Source: Ectobius pallidus
Taxonomy: Eukaryota; Arthropoda; Insecta; Blattodea; Ectobiidae
Length of the DNA stretch: 64,000 nucleotides
Assembly: GCA_964059195.1 (NCBI GenBank)
Contig: CAXKWD010000007.1
Span: 155,109,269-155,173,268, forward strand
Reading direction: 5' to 3'
The notes beneath the pieces were generated by a model that worked only from the letters and a program-made list of their open reading frames with translations, was not told where the DNA came from and searched no databases. Positions 17,577 to 30,400 of the stretch are shown one piece after another. Both the position numbers and the translations under genes were made by a program. The first letter of the stretch is position 1. Each line of letters opens with the position of its first letter.

Positions 17577-18638
17577 ACTAACTTAAAAGGCCCAGCTTCG
17601 CTCGGGTTTTGTATTTTGTAATTCGAAATTAACTTATGAAGGACTTTCGATTTTCAAACTCTAGGTCCTTATATAGGTAATTAGAATTTGAAATGAGGAA
17701 GAACGACTTATCCCATTCAAAAACGTTAGATGTAGCTTTTTTGGCTTATAGAGGATGTAGATTTTAGCACCCCATTGTTTCTACACACCATGCCTGGAAG
17801 GGTTTGAAATAAGAAATAGAAATTCCGGTAACATACAATTTGACAGAATATTTTATTTCTCATCCTCATGTTACCATACAACCTTTTCGGGGCTGAAATA
17901 AAAAAAAAATTCATTATCACTTTCTTACTTTCCTCCCCCAAAACCTAGGACATAATAATAGGCCTATACTGTGCGCATAGGACTAAAAATGTTTCCTTTT
18001 ACATGCTTAGGGCCTATGATAAACATCCATACTTCTCAACTAAAAATGCAAAGCCTAAGGTATGAATAACGTATCAGTGGATTGAATCTTTTACCGACTT
18101 CTGATATGGCATAGGCTACTCGTTGGCACACCCAGGTTGAGACAACTGAAAATGCTGTCCCTGCAATACGAACTCTTATTGTACAGTAGATCAAAATATG
18201 AAATGAGAAAATGGTATTCTCTATGTCCAGGGTAGAGAAAGTTATGTGACTGGATCACATTGTGCATTATTTTCGTGGATTTATTTACATCAATAAATTA
18301 ATCTAATTAATCTAATTTGTCAAATTCCCGTATCATGCACTTCCAAAGCTGCCTGCCAACAATGCACTGTTGTCATGAGAAGTGTATGTTCAATGTGACT
18401 CGTGTTTGATTAAATTTATAATAGGTATTTCGTCTCCTCGAAAACATTTGATTTTTGGCATTTAAAATCAAAATTTTGCAAAATCCTTTCTTAGTTTTCA
18501 CTTAGGCCTATATTATGAAACGAAGGTATTAGCAAAATTCCAAATCTCTAACTATTATAGTTTAGGCTCTACGTTGATTCTCTGTCAGTCAGTCAGTCAG
18601 TCAGTCATTCATTCATTCAGTCAGTCAGGACAAACCCA

Positions 18639-18669
<31 letters not shown>

Positions 18670-18670
18670 T
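17577..18670 (-). mobile_element. Helitron-like element (family A), degraded 3' hairpin
   Basis: On the minus strand it begins near a TA-rich run and a (TCAG)n block around 18583-18630, the family A 5' signature, and ends near 17580 with ACCCGAGCGAAGCTGGGCC, a decayed version of the family A hairpin. The body matches the elements at 22847, 48860, 57332 and 61959. Confidence 0.55.
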
Positions 18671-18739
18671 TCATGAACCAATGGACGGGAGTATGAGCCC
18701 ACCCAATGTTTTTCAAAAGTTGGCGCCACTGGACAGGAC

Positions 18740-18900
18740 CGTCTGACTGTCTGTCTGTCCTTGTGTCTGTAAGCGCGATAACTCAAATACGCTTTATCGA
18801 ATTTTCATGAAACTTTGTATACCATTTATAACGCCCATGGGACGAAGCCTATTGATTTTGGATCAAATCGATTAACTGATGGCGGGCACGAAACAAAACA
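18740..18900 (+). repeat. Dispersed unit of the 155-bp repeat family
   Basis: Reads gcgataactcaaatacgctt, then tcatgaaactttgtatacc and gcccatgggacgaag, the consensus words of the array at 21900-22690. Confidence 0.6.
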
Positions 18901-19103
18901 AAAAAAAAATACATTAAAATATTCTATTTAGGAACAATTTTATCTGTATGTACCAGTTTAATTTTTGAGAATTATGATTTTAAATGCCGAACGTTATGAG
19001 ACCTACTGTTGAGTCCAAAAAGATTTCTGCTTCTACTTTTCAAAAATAGAAATTTTTCTTCAAGAATAATCCGTTTCAGATTAACTGATTAATTCCGTGC
19101 CAT

Positions 19104-19378
19104 CAGGGGCGGATCCACGGGGGGGGGGGGAATGGGGGAAATTCCCCCCCCCAAATTTGTAACATTAAGCACAAATTATTCAAAATTTATTAGAACATAA
19201 CCCAAATACTTAAATTAAAGCAACGACATTCATTATTTTGAAATACCTTTGTAAGAAAATACTGAAATGTTCATTTTGTTTTCAATTGTGTACTGGGAAT
19301 AATTAATTTTTATGAGTAAAAACTTCCCTCTCTACTTTGGTTCCCCCCCCCCAAAATGTCTCTCTGGATCCGCCCCTG
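19104..19378. mobile_element. hAT-type MITE with G-tract and C-tract ends
   Basis: 275 bp, inverted ends CAGGGGCGGATCCA / TGGATCCGCCCCTG, flanked by the perfect 8-bp duplication CGTGCCAT (19096-19103 and 19379-19386). Internal G runs pair with C runs near the other end. Non-coding. Confidence 0.85.
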
Positions 19379-19684
19379 CGTGCCATTGTTATGCGACAGG
19401 ACAATGCAGATAAAATAAACACATAAAACATTACTTAAGCTGTTTATTGACTTATAACCAATTTTATTTTAGAGTAAATTTAGAAAGTAAAAAAAAAAAT
19501 TAAACCTGGTCGACCGGGCCCCGGCTGCCCCTCCCACTCGTCGGGCCTGGATACATTGTCCGACTGATCAGCAATTGATTCCAAAACGCGTATGCATTTC
19601 CGGGTAATTTTGAACATAGGCGCCGAATTATCTAATTTCCCGGGAGCCCTAACATATCGTTAAGAATGGCCTCAATTCTTATAA

Positions 19685-20321
19685 TTAGGGTTCGGATGTT
19701 TGTGACCTAAAAAATGGAAAATATGACTGCAAATATGCCCTTAAAAATGACTAAATATGACCAAATAAAATAACGCATTTTCAAAAACTAAATGTTCCAA
19801 TTTAAAACTTTTGAAGACACTAAATTCTTATATGACATGATTCAATCGGATAATCACCTTCTAATCTTTTTGGTGATTTACAGTTTTACTTATATTTTTA
19901 AAGAATTTGCTCCTGCTTGATCGTTTAATCAGCTCCAAATACTCGTAATATTTTGTAGCTCTTGCGTGTCCCTATAAAATATGAGCAATTCCATTAATTT
20001 TAAAATTTATTTACCTTTTAATTTGACATAAACATTAAATTAATTAAATAAATTTCAAATTTAACTCGACTATGTAGTACACATACACTGTATAATTGTG
20101 CTCCTTTACAGAATATATAACTGAAATATGACGTTAAATTACAAATAAGGTTAAAATATGACCAAGACCATGAAAATGACCAAAATATGACTTTATATGC
20201 AAAAATAAAAACGGTACGATTAGGATAACAAGCGTGCAATTCGTGTTTAATTTGTGTTTGCGGCTAGAACGGAGGTTAGGATAAAAATGTCAAAAACATT
20301 GTCATAAACATCCGAACCCTA
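19685..20321. mobile_element. hAT-like MITE, first of a tandem pair
   Basis: Begins TAGGGTTCGGATGTTTGTGACC and ends in the inverse (CATAAACATCCGAACCCTA). The body is rich in the word AAATATGACC on one strand. One base separates it from the next copy. Confidence 0.6.
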
Positions 20322-20322
20322 G

Positions 20323-21012
20323 TAGGGATGTTTATGACCTAATGAACTGGAAAATATGACCGTAAATATGACCTTAAAAATGACTAAATATTACCTTAAA
20401 AATGACAAAATATGACCCTAAAATCCTAAATATTTCTACATAAAAGAACGTATTATCTAAAAATAAATGTTACAATTTAAAACTTTCAATGGCATTAAAT
20501 TATCACATCACATTAATTTCATCAGATAATCACTTTTTAACAATTTTAAGGGTGATTAGAGGTTTATTTGTAAAGAATTTCTAATCTGATAATGTTTCCA
20601 GATACCACTGCAAATCAACTGAAAATATTTTTAAAACAAGTCTATTGGAAGTTAGTTAACAACAGGGAGGAAGAGGTAATTGTGCTATTACTTGTTATTG
20701 TCCCTTCACATTTCAGTTACAGTAAAACCAAAATATTTGTGATTCTATTTCGGAAAATAATTTAAGTCGACAATTTAGTGCACATACTGCATAAGTGCTC
20801 TTTTACCGAATTTATAACTGAAATATGACGTTAAATTACAAATATGACCGAAATATGACCAAGACCATGAAAATGACCAAAATATGACTTTATATGCAAA
20901 ATAAAAATGGTCTGATTAAAATAACAAGCATGCAATTCATGTTTAATTTGTGTTTTCGGCGAGAATGGAGGTCAGGATAAATATATGACGTGTCATAAAA
21001 CATCCGAACCCT

Positions 21013-21013
<1 letters not shown>
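20323..21013. mobile_element. hAT-like MITE, second of a tandem pair
   Basis: Begins TAGGGATGTTTATGACC and ends ACATCCGAACCCTA at 21013. Shares the AAATATGACC-rich body with its neighbour at 19685-20321, followed directly by an (ATC)n run. Confidence 0.6.

Positions 21014-21014
<1 letters not shown>

Positions 21015-21044
<30 letters not shown>
21015..21044. repeat. (ATC)n microsatellite
   Basis: About ten uninterrupted ATC units. From here to 21340 I see nothing else recognisable. Confidence 0.9.
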
Positions 21045-21339
21045 CATCCACATCTTTGACTTACTGTAACTGGATCTATGGCTATGGATACAAAATGAAA
21101 AATCTTGTGTACACTCACATGACTTTTTCTACCCTCTTACAGTTTCACAGGTACTAAATATTCATGTACAATGTGATACTTCTGTTGCCTTACCTTCACT
21201 ATGATAAAATGTTTGGCTAGAAATGTTTTCAAGTTTAACGGAAGTAATTACTCCTGCATGCAACGTATACAACTAATTTTTGTCGAAACAACGATAACTG
21301 CAGTACTTAAGCCTCACTTCACATTAGTTGCTTTTAGTT

Positions 21340-21845
21340 ATTAAGTGCCAGTATGGTACTTTTTGCACTCCTTAGCTAGTAAGTGTTACTTAGGCCTACG
21401 AAAGTTGTTTACATGGATCGTAACTTGACATTACCACACGCAATCTTGTTGCTAGGGGCGACGGGCGGAAAGTGACTTGTTGCTAGGGGCGACGGGCAGA
21501 AAGATACTTTACCGCCCGCAAATGCTTATTTGCGAGCAGATATGACCAAGGCCTTCCCGCTTTATAAATATTCGGTTGCCATAAACAATAACAAATGCGA
21601 ATCCCTTTCTGAAATAAGCACCATTCTTCAAGACTGTATATACATAATATTTTCAGGTAATATCACAATTAATATAATTAAATTGATATAAGTAACCGTC
21701 GTGCAAAAAATAGCATGCAACACACGGACCGTAAAGGCATTTACGGGTCTCGAAAACTTAAAAACCCGAGGCGCAGCCGAGGGTTTTCAATCTGTTTCCT
21801 CGACCCGTAAACGTGCCTTTCCGCCCTTGTGTCGCAATATACTAT
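21340..21845 (+). repeat. Dispersed repeat X (right-arm orientation)
   Basis: Shares its sequence with 28487-28965, 39690-40150, 40150-41405 and 49985-50340. Landmarks are tttttgcactccttagctag, gaaataag, gcaaaaaatagcatgcaac and aaacccgaggcgcagccgag. Short ORFs here recur in the other copies but look incidental. Superfamily not identified. Confidence 0.6.
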
Positions 21846-21899
21846 TATGAGATTGTGTGGGGGACGAAAAAATGTCTGTCCGTCTGTCTGTGTCCGTCT

Positions 21900-22690
21900 G
21901 TCCATCCGTGCGTCTGTACGCACCATAACTCAAATACGCTTTTTCGGATTTTCATGAAACTTGGAAAACACATTTATAATGTCCATGGGAAGAACCCTAT
22001 TGATATTGAACCAAATCGGTTCACCGGTACCGGAGTAATGCCCAATTTAGTGCATATTTTAATAGATTATGGCGCCTTTCTAATAGAAAGGCGCCATAAC
22101 TCAAATACGCTATATCGGATTTCCATGAAACTTGGTATAAGCCTTTATGACGTCCATGAAAAGTTCCCTATTGAATTTGAACCTAATTTGTTGTCCGGTA
22201 CCGGAGTAGAACCCAATTTAGTGTCTATTTTAAAGGCGCAATAACTCAAATACGCTTTATCGGATTTTTATGAAACTTCCTATACGCATTTATAATGTCC
22301 ATGGGAAGCCGTCTATTGATATTCGACAAAATCGGTTGGCCAGTACCGGAATAATGCCCAATTTAGTGCCTTTTATGTTAATGTATGAGAAGTCGCGATA
22401 ACTCCAATATGCTTTATTGGATTTTCCTGAAACTTTGTATACCCATTTATAATGAACATGGGAAGACGTCTACTGATATTGGACGAAATCGGTAGACCGG
22501 TACCGGAGTAAAACCCAATTTAGTGTCTATTTTAAAGACGCGGTAACTCAAATACGCTTTACCGGTTTTAATGAAACTTGGTATACACATTTATAATGTC
22601 CATAGGAAGACGTCTATTGATATTGGATAAAATCGGTTGACCTGTTTCGGAGTAATGCCCAATTTAGTGCCTTTTTATGGTAATATACGT
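21900..22690 (+). repeat. Tandem array of a repeat of about 155 bp (five units)
   Basis: Units start near 21925, 22090, 22238, 22393 and 22548. Each contains ataactcaaatacgcttt, a tcatgaaactt block, catttataatgtccatggga and a ggtaccggagtaatgcccaa block. Single units are dispersed at 13720, 18740 and 63190. Confidence 0.75.
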
Positions 22691-22846
22691 ATTCGAAAGA
22701 ATTTATTAAAACAATACGAATCAGTTTTCTTGACAACATAGCCTATTGTTTTACTGTGATCTTATAAGGCTTTGGAAATTAAAATACAGTTAGCTATGAC
22801 CAAAAACACTTCTTTCTTGAACTCTTTTATAAGCCACTAGCTTAAA

Positions 22847-24516
22847 AGACCCGGCGTCGCCCGGGTTTTTTATTTTGTAGGACTTTCGATTTTTAAATTC
22901 TAGGTCCTTATATAGGTATTTATAATTTGAAATAGGAAGAACGACTTATTACACTCAAACTATTCCCTCAGAAAACGCTTGATATAGTTTTTGTATGGCT
23001 CATAGACGATGTAGAATTTTGCATCCCATCGCTTGTACAGTGCACAGCAAGCCTGGTAGAGGTTCAAATAAGAAGAAACAGAAATTCCTGTAACATAAAA
23101 TTGTAATATCGAGGCGGAAAATTTTATTTCTCCCTCTCATGTTACCATAAAACTGTTTTGGGAATGAAATTAAACAGAAAGCAATATCAATTTCATACTT
23201 CTCTTTCCAAAAACCTGCGATATAATAGGCCTAATATACACATTACCATACCTCGTTTTGTTTTCTCTACCTAGGTATGTCCAAGGTAGAGAAAGTTATC
23301 TGACTGCATTATTTTCGTGGATTTAATTCTGTAATATTTATTTATAACATGAATTATATTGATAACTTCTCTTATTTGTCAAACTTGCATTTCATTTTTT
23401 TCCAAACCCATCTGATACCCACTGGCAACAATATGTTCTGTGATTTGGATTTGATAATTCTGTGTAAAAAGGGATTAAGAATACTCAAAAACATTTGATT
23501 TTTGGCATTTAAAATAAAAATTTTTGGCATTTAAAATAAAAATTTTTCAAAATCCTTTCTAACTGAGCACTTACGTTATGAAACGAAGGTACTGTCAAAA
23601 TTCCAAGTCTCTACCTATTATAGTTTAGGCTCTACGTTGATTCTCTGTCAGTCAGTCAGGACAAATACAGGTTGTTAAAAAATTACGTTTACAACGTTTC
23701 AGGGATGATAGAGGAGGTAAAAACAAACATTTTATTTATGTGACAAAACTTTGGCATATGCGCCGTTTATTGTGTAGGCCTACATAAGTGTTAATTGCAA
23801 CATTCCAATTTTCTTCGTATTATCCAGAAGGAACGAGGTCAATTGTCGTTTTAGAGATGGTGTCCAAACTGCCGTTCATTGAAGGTATTGCACAACTGGT
23901 ATCTTCGTACTATGGACTGTCTGCAACGCTCAAAAAGGCAAACATTGTCTCAAATAACATGTGCAGCTTCAACAATGCGAGCAAGTAATTTTTCTGCCGT
24001 ATCGATCGGTGTCTCATACACAAGACGTTTCATGTCTCCCCACAAAAAGAAATCCAGTAGAGATAGGTCCGGTGATCGACGTGGCCACCACAGTACCGCC
24101 CCACCCTGCCGATCCAACGATTGAGGAATGTAGCATTTAGATGGTTCCTGACACGACGATCAAAGCAGTACAAACCAAACTACAAGTATTTTTCAAATGA
24201 GAAGCCAATTCCTTCACCGCCAATCACATGTACGAGCTAATGGGGTGCCGCTATCAGTAAGGGTCTTCCCTCCGTCTCGCCGTCTCTGATTGGACCGCGT
24301 ATCTAAGCAGGAGAAGGAAGACACGGCTTGTCATCTGCAAAACACTTTAATCGGTGCGTGTTGTGACAGCAGTTAAGCCATCTATCCTTAAGTCCATCTA
24401 GCGGCAAAACGGAGCATATGCCAAAGTTTTGTCACAGAAAGAAAAATGTTTGTTTTTACCTCCTCTATCATCTCTGAAACGTTGTAAACGTAATTTTTTA
24501 ACACCATGTATAGAGA
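22847..24516 (-). mobile_element. Helitron-like element (family A) interrupted by a mariner element
   Basis: The 3' end on the minus strand is a CCCGGGCGACGCCGGG hairpin, a short spacer, then CTAG (22847-22850). The 5' end is TCTCTATA at 24516. Family A body and the (GACT)n-like block at 23640-23660 are present. The Tc1/mariner element at 23668-24508 sits near its 5' end. Confidence 0.65.
23668..24508 (-). mobile_element. Tc1/mariner-like element, internally deleted
   Basis: Terminal inverted repeats of nearly 100 bp (starting CAGGTTGTTAAAAAATTACG and CATGGTGTTAAAAAATTACG) flanked by TA on both sides. The minus strand encodes a transposase fragment with a WPRRSPDLSLLDFFLWG stretch around 24055-24115, the characteristic region around the second catalytic Asp/Glu segment of mariner-type transposases. 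The length, 841 bp, is short for an active element. Confidence 0.75.
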
Positions 24517-24795
24517 TAAGTTCACTGTATTCATGTTTCCGCTTGTTTAGTTTATTAAGCTATTTGGTCGTATTAGAAGTTCGTTCGCCTTCCTTATTTG
24601 CATACTGACTTGCGTCATCTAATCTAATTGGCACATAGCCTTAGTGAGTAGCTTTCCTAAGATCAACAGTTATTCATTAGCACTGTACGTTAGCATTGTC
24701 AAATCACTTGCAGAGAACTAACCACTCCCCATTAGCAATCTTCAGATCACTTTTTCCTTATAACCTTTGTTTATTTGCACTTGCTACCTACACAA

Positions 24796-25098
24796 AAATC
24801 TCCGTAGCGTAGTGGTTGCGGCGCTGCGCTACAACCCGGAAGGTCGCGGGTTCGATTCCCGATGAGGTCGTTGTGATTTTTCAATTGGCTTAATCCTTCT
24901 GGTGGCGCTATGGCCCTGGGGTCGACTAAGCCTCTAACAGAATTGAGTACCAGGAGCAATCCTGGGGGTAAAGGTGGCCGGTGCGTAATGCTGACAACCT
25001 TACCACCTTCGTGTGCCGAATATCCAAAATCTGAGAGCCTCAACCTCCTGGAACCCTCTGGGCCTCCATGGCCTGTATAGGGATCACTTTACTTTACT
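24796..25098 (+). mobile_element. tRNA-derived SINE, family S1
   Basis: Head resembles a tRNA (tccgtagcgtagtggttgcg, then box B GGTTCGATTCC) and the body carries cttctggtggcgctatggcc and acaaccttaccacc. A (TTTAC)n-like tail follows. Other copies are at 27957, 37905, 51520 and 56290. Confidence 0.75.
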
Positions 25099-25415
25099 TT
25101 TACCTACACAAAGTAACATTTTTCAACTATAGCGTTTTTCCAGTTCATGCTATGATGGTGAAAGTCAGATTTCTTGTAACTTATTTATGTATTTTTTGCA
25201 TACTTGCAGCAGATGTGCGTTATCGTAATATCAAAATCTCTAACTTTTGATATACAATATTTATTGTTACAGACATGGAAGATAATCAATGAAGTAATCA
25301 TATTTGTTAGTTAAATTTTACAATTTCAGTCTTACCTGTCTAGACTTTCCTCTTATTTCTTAATACTAACATACGATAATTCATCAGGCAGCTAAGTATG
25401 ATGCAAGGCCTTCTA

Positions 25416-25416
25416 C

Positions 25417-25508
<92 letters not shown>
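25416..25508. repeat. (TAA)n microsatellite
   Basis: About 30 units with one interruption. The stretch 25099-25415 holds nothing recognisable. Confidence 0.95.
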
Positions 25509-25509
<1 letters not shown>

Positions 25510-25724
25510 GATTTGCGATAATTCATCAGGCAGGTAAGTAAGTAACTACATTCCGTTGAATGTAGTTATTGTAGAATGTCCAGGTAGGCCTACGTGCGAC
25601 TACTTGCGCGTACGCTAAAATAAACGATGGATCGATCGACACCCAGATTGGTACCATTGGAACTTGACCATCATCTCGAAAATATATTTTTATTTCTGTT
25701 ATTTTTCGGGTATGTATTTTCACG

Positions 25725-26115
25725 TCAGCGATCCGGGGTTCAAATCCTGGTCGGGAAAATTTACCAAGGATGGGTTTTTTCCGAGGTTTTTCCTCACCTT
25801 TGAGACAAATGTCGGGTAACTTGAGGCCCTTGTGGTCCCCGGATATCATCTGGCCGTCATTATCATCTTCATCCCATCTTCGCCTTGTTCGGAAGTGAGT
25901 GGGTGTGTGAATGGTGTGTCTCGTCCTATGTGTTCGCGTTGTCTCGGAGGTGGGTCCGGCATTGGGCTGATCACTCATCCGGGGAGGTCCTCCATGCCCT
26001 TTTCTGGTCAAAAAAGTATGTATGTGATCCATAGGTAATCTCTCCCGACAGGTCGCGGCCCTGTAAGGCCCGGGCGGCGTGGGTCGCTTAAATAATGTCC
26101 CTACCAGGGAGTTAG
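25725..26115 (+). mobile_element. tRNA-derived SINE, family S2
   Basis: Box B-like GGGGTTCAAATCCTGG is followed by the family body (cctcacctttgagacaaatg; ggatatcatctggccgtcat; ggcattgggctgatcactca). Copies lie at 32497, 33715 (minus) and 63677. Confidence 0.7.
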
Positions 26116-27055
26116 GCGAAACTAAGGTAAAGAGAAAGAAAGAGTATTTTCACGTATTTTACCCTATCGTGGGAAGGAAAAGCTTTTGTGTAATTTATCT
26201 TCCATGTTGCAAGGCCATTGCAAGTATCCTTAATTAGTTTTTTTGTTTTTTGAGTGACAGACATTAGCGATCTGACGTGTTGCAATTCTGCGGAGACAAT
26301 AATTGAATTGAACGGCCAAGTTCCACAAGGGCGTAAGGCACAAATCTTTAATTTTGAGTTTTTTTTAACATTTATGACTTACTTCTTCTCATATTTCTTA
26401 AATACTCAGTGAACTTTTGTACTTGTGCCTTAAACCTCTGCTCAGTTATAAGAAAAGACCTGTGAGACTGCACATTCGTTCTACTTCATAACAGTTCCAT
26501 ACAGGCGTAATGCACACTTCCTATCTGTTATTCAGGTGTGTTTATCAACTGTTTTTATTTTCTGCAGTGCTACCATCCAAGAAAATGTTTATAAAAACTG
26601 AACTTGCATTTCTGAAGTGTAATTTCATTCAAAATAGATTGTTTTACTTATCATCTATTGTATTAACGACTACACTGGTATTCATTGACAGACATGCAAT
26701 TGTCACTGTATAATACAGGTTTTTACTAAAATAAAGAAAAAACAAATAATATGATACTAAATAAAAAGGTTTTGTTACTATAAAAATACTTCAATTTTTG
26801 TTTAACATGTTTAGGTACCTCTAGAACACTAATTTAGCCTGTCCTTCAAAACTGTATGTTATAAAATTAAACTTTAAACCGCCTACTTGTGAGTGGTAAC
26901 ACTGTTTAAAAACATCAAGATCTCTCGAAACTATGTCCTTGTGCCTTACGCCCTTATGGAACTAGGCCCTTCAATTGATTGATTCAACTCGTATTCCGGA
27001 AGCACGTTTTTTAAATATTTATTTACATGTGTAACATATAAAAATATACATATAA
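26116..27055. other. Non-coding region downstream of the CYP4 gene
   Basis: AT-rich, no gene or repeat I recognise. AACGGCC(A)AGTTCCACAAGGGCGTAAGGC at about 26311-26340 is partly mirrored at 26935-26970 (gtgccttacgcccttatgg), so an old inverted-repeat element of about 660 bp may span 26300-26975. Confidence 0.4.
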
Positions 27056-27096
27056 TAATAATAACAATAATAATAATAACAATAATAATAATAACG
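27056..27096. repeat. (TAA/CAA)n microsatellite
   Basis: Imperfect ATAATAACAATAA units directly after the CYP4 stop codon on the gene's downstream side. Confidence 0.8.
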
Positions 27097-27105
27097 ATGA
27101 CGATG

Positions 27106-27449
27106 TCAGCTTGTTCGTGGCGTCACTGTGATTCTGATGCCATTCTCTGGCCGGAGTACAAGTTCGCTGATGATCCTGATGTCTTCCCTCTTGTCCAAGG
27201 AAGTTATCTTGAAATTCCTCAGCAGGCTGGAAAGCACTGACTTCTCCTCTAGAAGCGCGAATTTTTGCCCTATGCAGTTCCTGGGCCCTGCGCTGAAGGG
27301 CACGTATGCGAAGGGATGGCGGTTGACTACATTCTCGGGCAGGAACCTGTCGGGGTCGAACTTATCGGGGTCCGGGTAGATTTCCGGGTTTCTATGTATG
27401 AAATAGAAGTGCAGAGAGATTGTGCAGCCTTCGGGTATCGTATAGTTAT
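27106..27449 (-). CDS. CYP4 gene B exon 10
   Basis: Residues 393-506 and stop. Holds the FDPDRF motif and the haem-binding loop with C451. Acceptor TTACAG at 27450-27455. Confidence 0.93.
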
Positions 27450-30400
27450 CTGTAACCAAAAAGATGATAGCAGATAAACACCTTTACTTTTCAATTATTT
27501 TCATTTTCCAATTGAGCAAAGTTCTTTGTTTTGCTCAGTTCATCTTTCGTTCTTACGGTATAAATGTGTTTAAACTCTAAAGTAAATGTTAAGTTCAGAG
27601 CAGAGAGAAGCATCCACATTAATCCACATGAATGTATATTGAATCCACTAGATCAGCGTTCCTCAACCTTTTTGAACCCGAGGACTTCTAAAACGTGTAA
27701 AAAAAATTTACGGACCTCTTATTTTACATCCCATTTTTTAAAGAAGGCCTATATTCTTCATATTTGGGGTATTAATTATAGGTCATAACGAAATATGTGA
27801 AAAATTTTACTTCTTTACTTTCCACTTGCTTTATGATGTTTTTTTTAATTATGTCTGCGGACCATCTGCACCATCCGCGGACCATAGGTTGAGAAACGCT
27901 GCACTAGATGTATTAGATCGGCAAGAGGTAGGCCTACGCTTACTAATTTTGTAGTAAAAAGTAAAGTAATGTGATCCCTTTACAGGCCATGGAGGCCCAT
28001 AGGGTTCCACGAGGTTGAGGCTCCTAGATTTTAAACATTCGGCACAAAGGTGGTAAGGTTGTCAGCCTTACGCACCGGCCGCCTTTACCCCCAGGATTGC
28101 TCCTGGTACTCATTTCTGTTTGAGGCTGAGTCGACCCCAGAGCCACCAGAAGGATTAGGCCAATTGAAAAACTCCAACGACCTCATCGGGAATCGAACCC
28201 GCGACCTTGTAGCGCAGCGCCTCAACCACTACGCTACCTCGAACCCCTCTAATTTTCTAGTTATACATTAAAATTTGGAAAAAAAATATATAATTGACTT
28301 TATAGTTACATGTCTTTATGGAAATATTAACTGATTAGTTGATTGTAGAGTACGATTACTTCCACAAAGTCTCTGGCCTTGAAGACTTAACCCAGCGAGC
28401 GAGCTTTCTCGTTGCATTGTGCGCAGACTCGCATGCGCATAGGTCAGTGAGCTACTGTTGAGTACAGAGTGAAGATCGCGCTGGCAATACAATAGTATAT
28501 TGCGATACAAGTGCCGCAAGGCACGTTTACGGGTCGAGGAAACAGATTGAAAACCCGAGGCGCAGCCGAGGGATTTTAAGTTTTCGAGACCCGTAAATGC
28601 CTTTACGGCCCGTGTGTTGCATGCTATTTTTTGCACGATGACTATTTATATCAATTTAATTATATTAATTGTGATATTACCTGAAAATATTATGTAAATA
28701 CATTCTTGAAAATAGATGTTTATTTCAGAAAGTGATTCGCATGTGTTTGTTGTTATGGGAACCGAATATTTGTCCTGGGGGCCGTGCCCATAAAGGCTTG
28801 TATTATGAAGTGTATCGTAATGAATTATGACGTAGCGCTTGGACCGTAAGTAATTTAACCTCATCGCAACCGCCCTTAGCAACAAGACTGTGTGGGAATG
28901 TCAACTTACGATCCATGTAAACAACGTTCGTAAGTACCACTTACTAGCTAAGGAGTGCAAAAATACTACAGTAGTTAAGTGGAAGTATAATGCCGCAGCG
29001 AGACAGAGACAGACAACACGTGGAGTGAGATAGAAGAGCTGAGCCAATCAGGGTGCAGCTACCTCCCCTAGGAACGGTGACACTCGCTCCTAAGGTATAT
29101 ACTTAAAAACCCAGAGACTTTGTGGAAGTAATCGTACTCTACTTACCTATCTTGATGTCTTCGCTGGCGACTCTGCCTATAGTTGGCACACTAGGGTACA
29201 GTCTTAGAGCCTCTTTAATAACCCGCTCAAGGTACTTCATCTCATTGAGGTCTTTCATGTTGGGTGCGCGTTGTGAACCTTGGAATATGCTCTCCTGCTC
29301 TCTGTATGCTTCTTCCTGAATATCAGGATGTAGTCCCAGTAGGTAAATGGCCCAACACATGCCCGCACTGGTAGTATCATGCCCCTGCAAAATCAGAATC
29401 GGTAAAGGAGCTGGATATTTTCTCAAACTGGTGATATTAACTCCATAAAAACTCTGAACTGGAGTCAATTTGGACTTTAAATATTTAGACCAACAAATTG
29501 ACTGAGAGCTTTTGAATAATTATCGTGGTCGAAGCCACGGGCACCTGCTAGTCTAATATATTGTTGGTATTGTTGATGTGATAGCATTGGAACACGTCAG
29601 TATATCATAACAATACATGAGCAAAAGTTCAATATATCTGTAAATCAGTTATATTATACTCCTTCAAAACACAAGTGGTTTTAAAACAATTCGGATATTT
29701 GAGACACTGATAAACATCTGCTCAAGAGATTTTTAATAATACTGGTGTTGCCTTTCTAAATGGAAAGTAATTTGGAGTCAATAAGTTTCGATGAACCGAG
29801 CGAGGTGGCCGAGATGGTAGCGTATTGGAGTCGCATTCGGGTGGTACCATGTTCAAATCCCGTGTCAGCCAATTTGACATTTTTTTATTTTTTATTCTTT
29901 TATTTATTCATGGTTTTCCCAGTCGTAAAGGCAAATGCCGAATTAGATATTTACATACCATGAATCATATTCATATTCATAATCATATTCATATTCCTGT
30001 ATCATATTCATTTAAATTAATATCCGTTGAAATTCACTCCTTAAAAATACACCAATAATAAAAACAATTGACAATCAATAGTTCCATGGCCTACCCTACT
30101 GTATAGACACAGATCCCGAACTCCTGATATGTCCTCGTAGCTAAAAGGAGTATAAACACAGCTGAATTGCAAACAAGTTCGATGAAGGAAATTACATTTA
30201 AGCTATTATGAGAACTCCGAAAGGGAGATAAGTATAAATCATAATCTAATTACAAACGAATATACTCAAATTATCAGGAAATTCTCACCTCAAACATAAA
30301 GGTGTCAACTTCTTCTCGGAGTTCCTCGTCCGTCAGCTTGACGCCGTCAATAGACGCTTCCAGCAGTAAATCCAAGAACGCCTTTCTCTTCTTCTTGCCT

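Larger units (their letters stand above)
15448..18731. mobile_element. 3.3-kb hAT-like element with nested insertions
   Basis: Ends CAGAGGCGCCAACTT and AAGTTGGCGCCACTG are inverted repeats flanked by the perfect 8-bp direct repeat GACAGGAC (15440-15447 and 18732-18739), diagnostic of the hAT superfamily. No intact transposase was seen. It contains a Helitron 3' fragment (to 16325), a LINE 3' end (16326-16900) and a Helitron-like copy (about 17577-18670). Confidence 0.7.

Noticed and set aside
21900..22690. CRISPR array or protein-coding tandem gene
   Set aside because: Units are contiguous, about 155 bp with no spacers, and the 143-aa frame through them is broken in later units.
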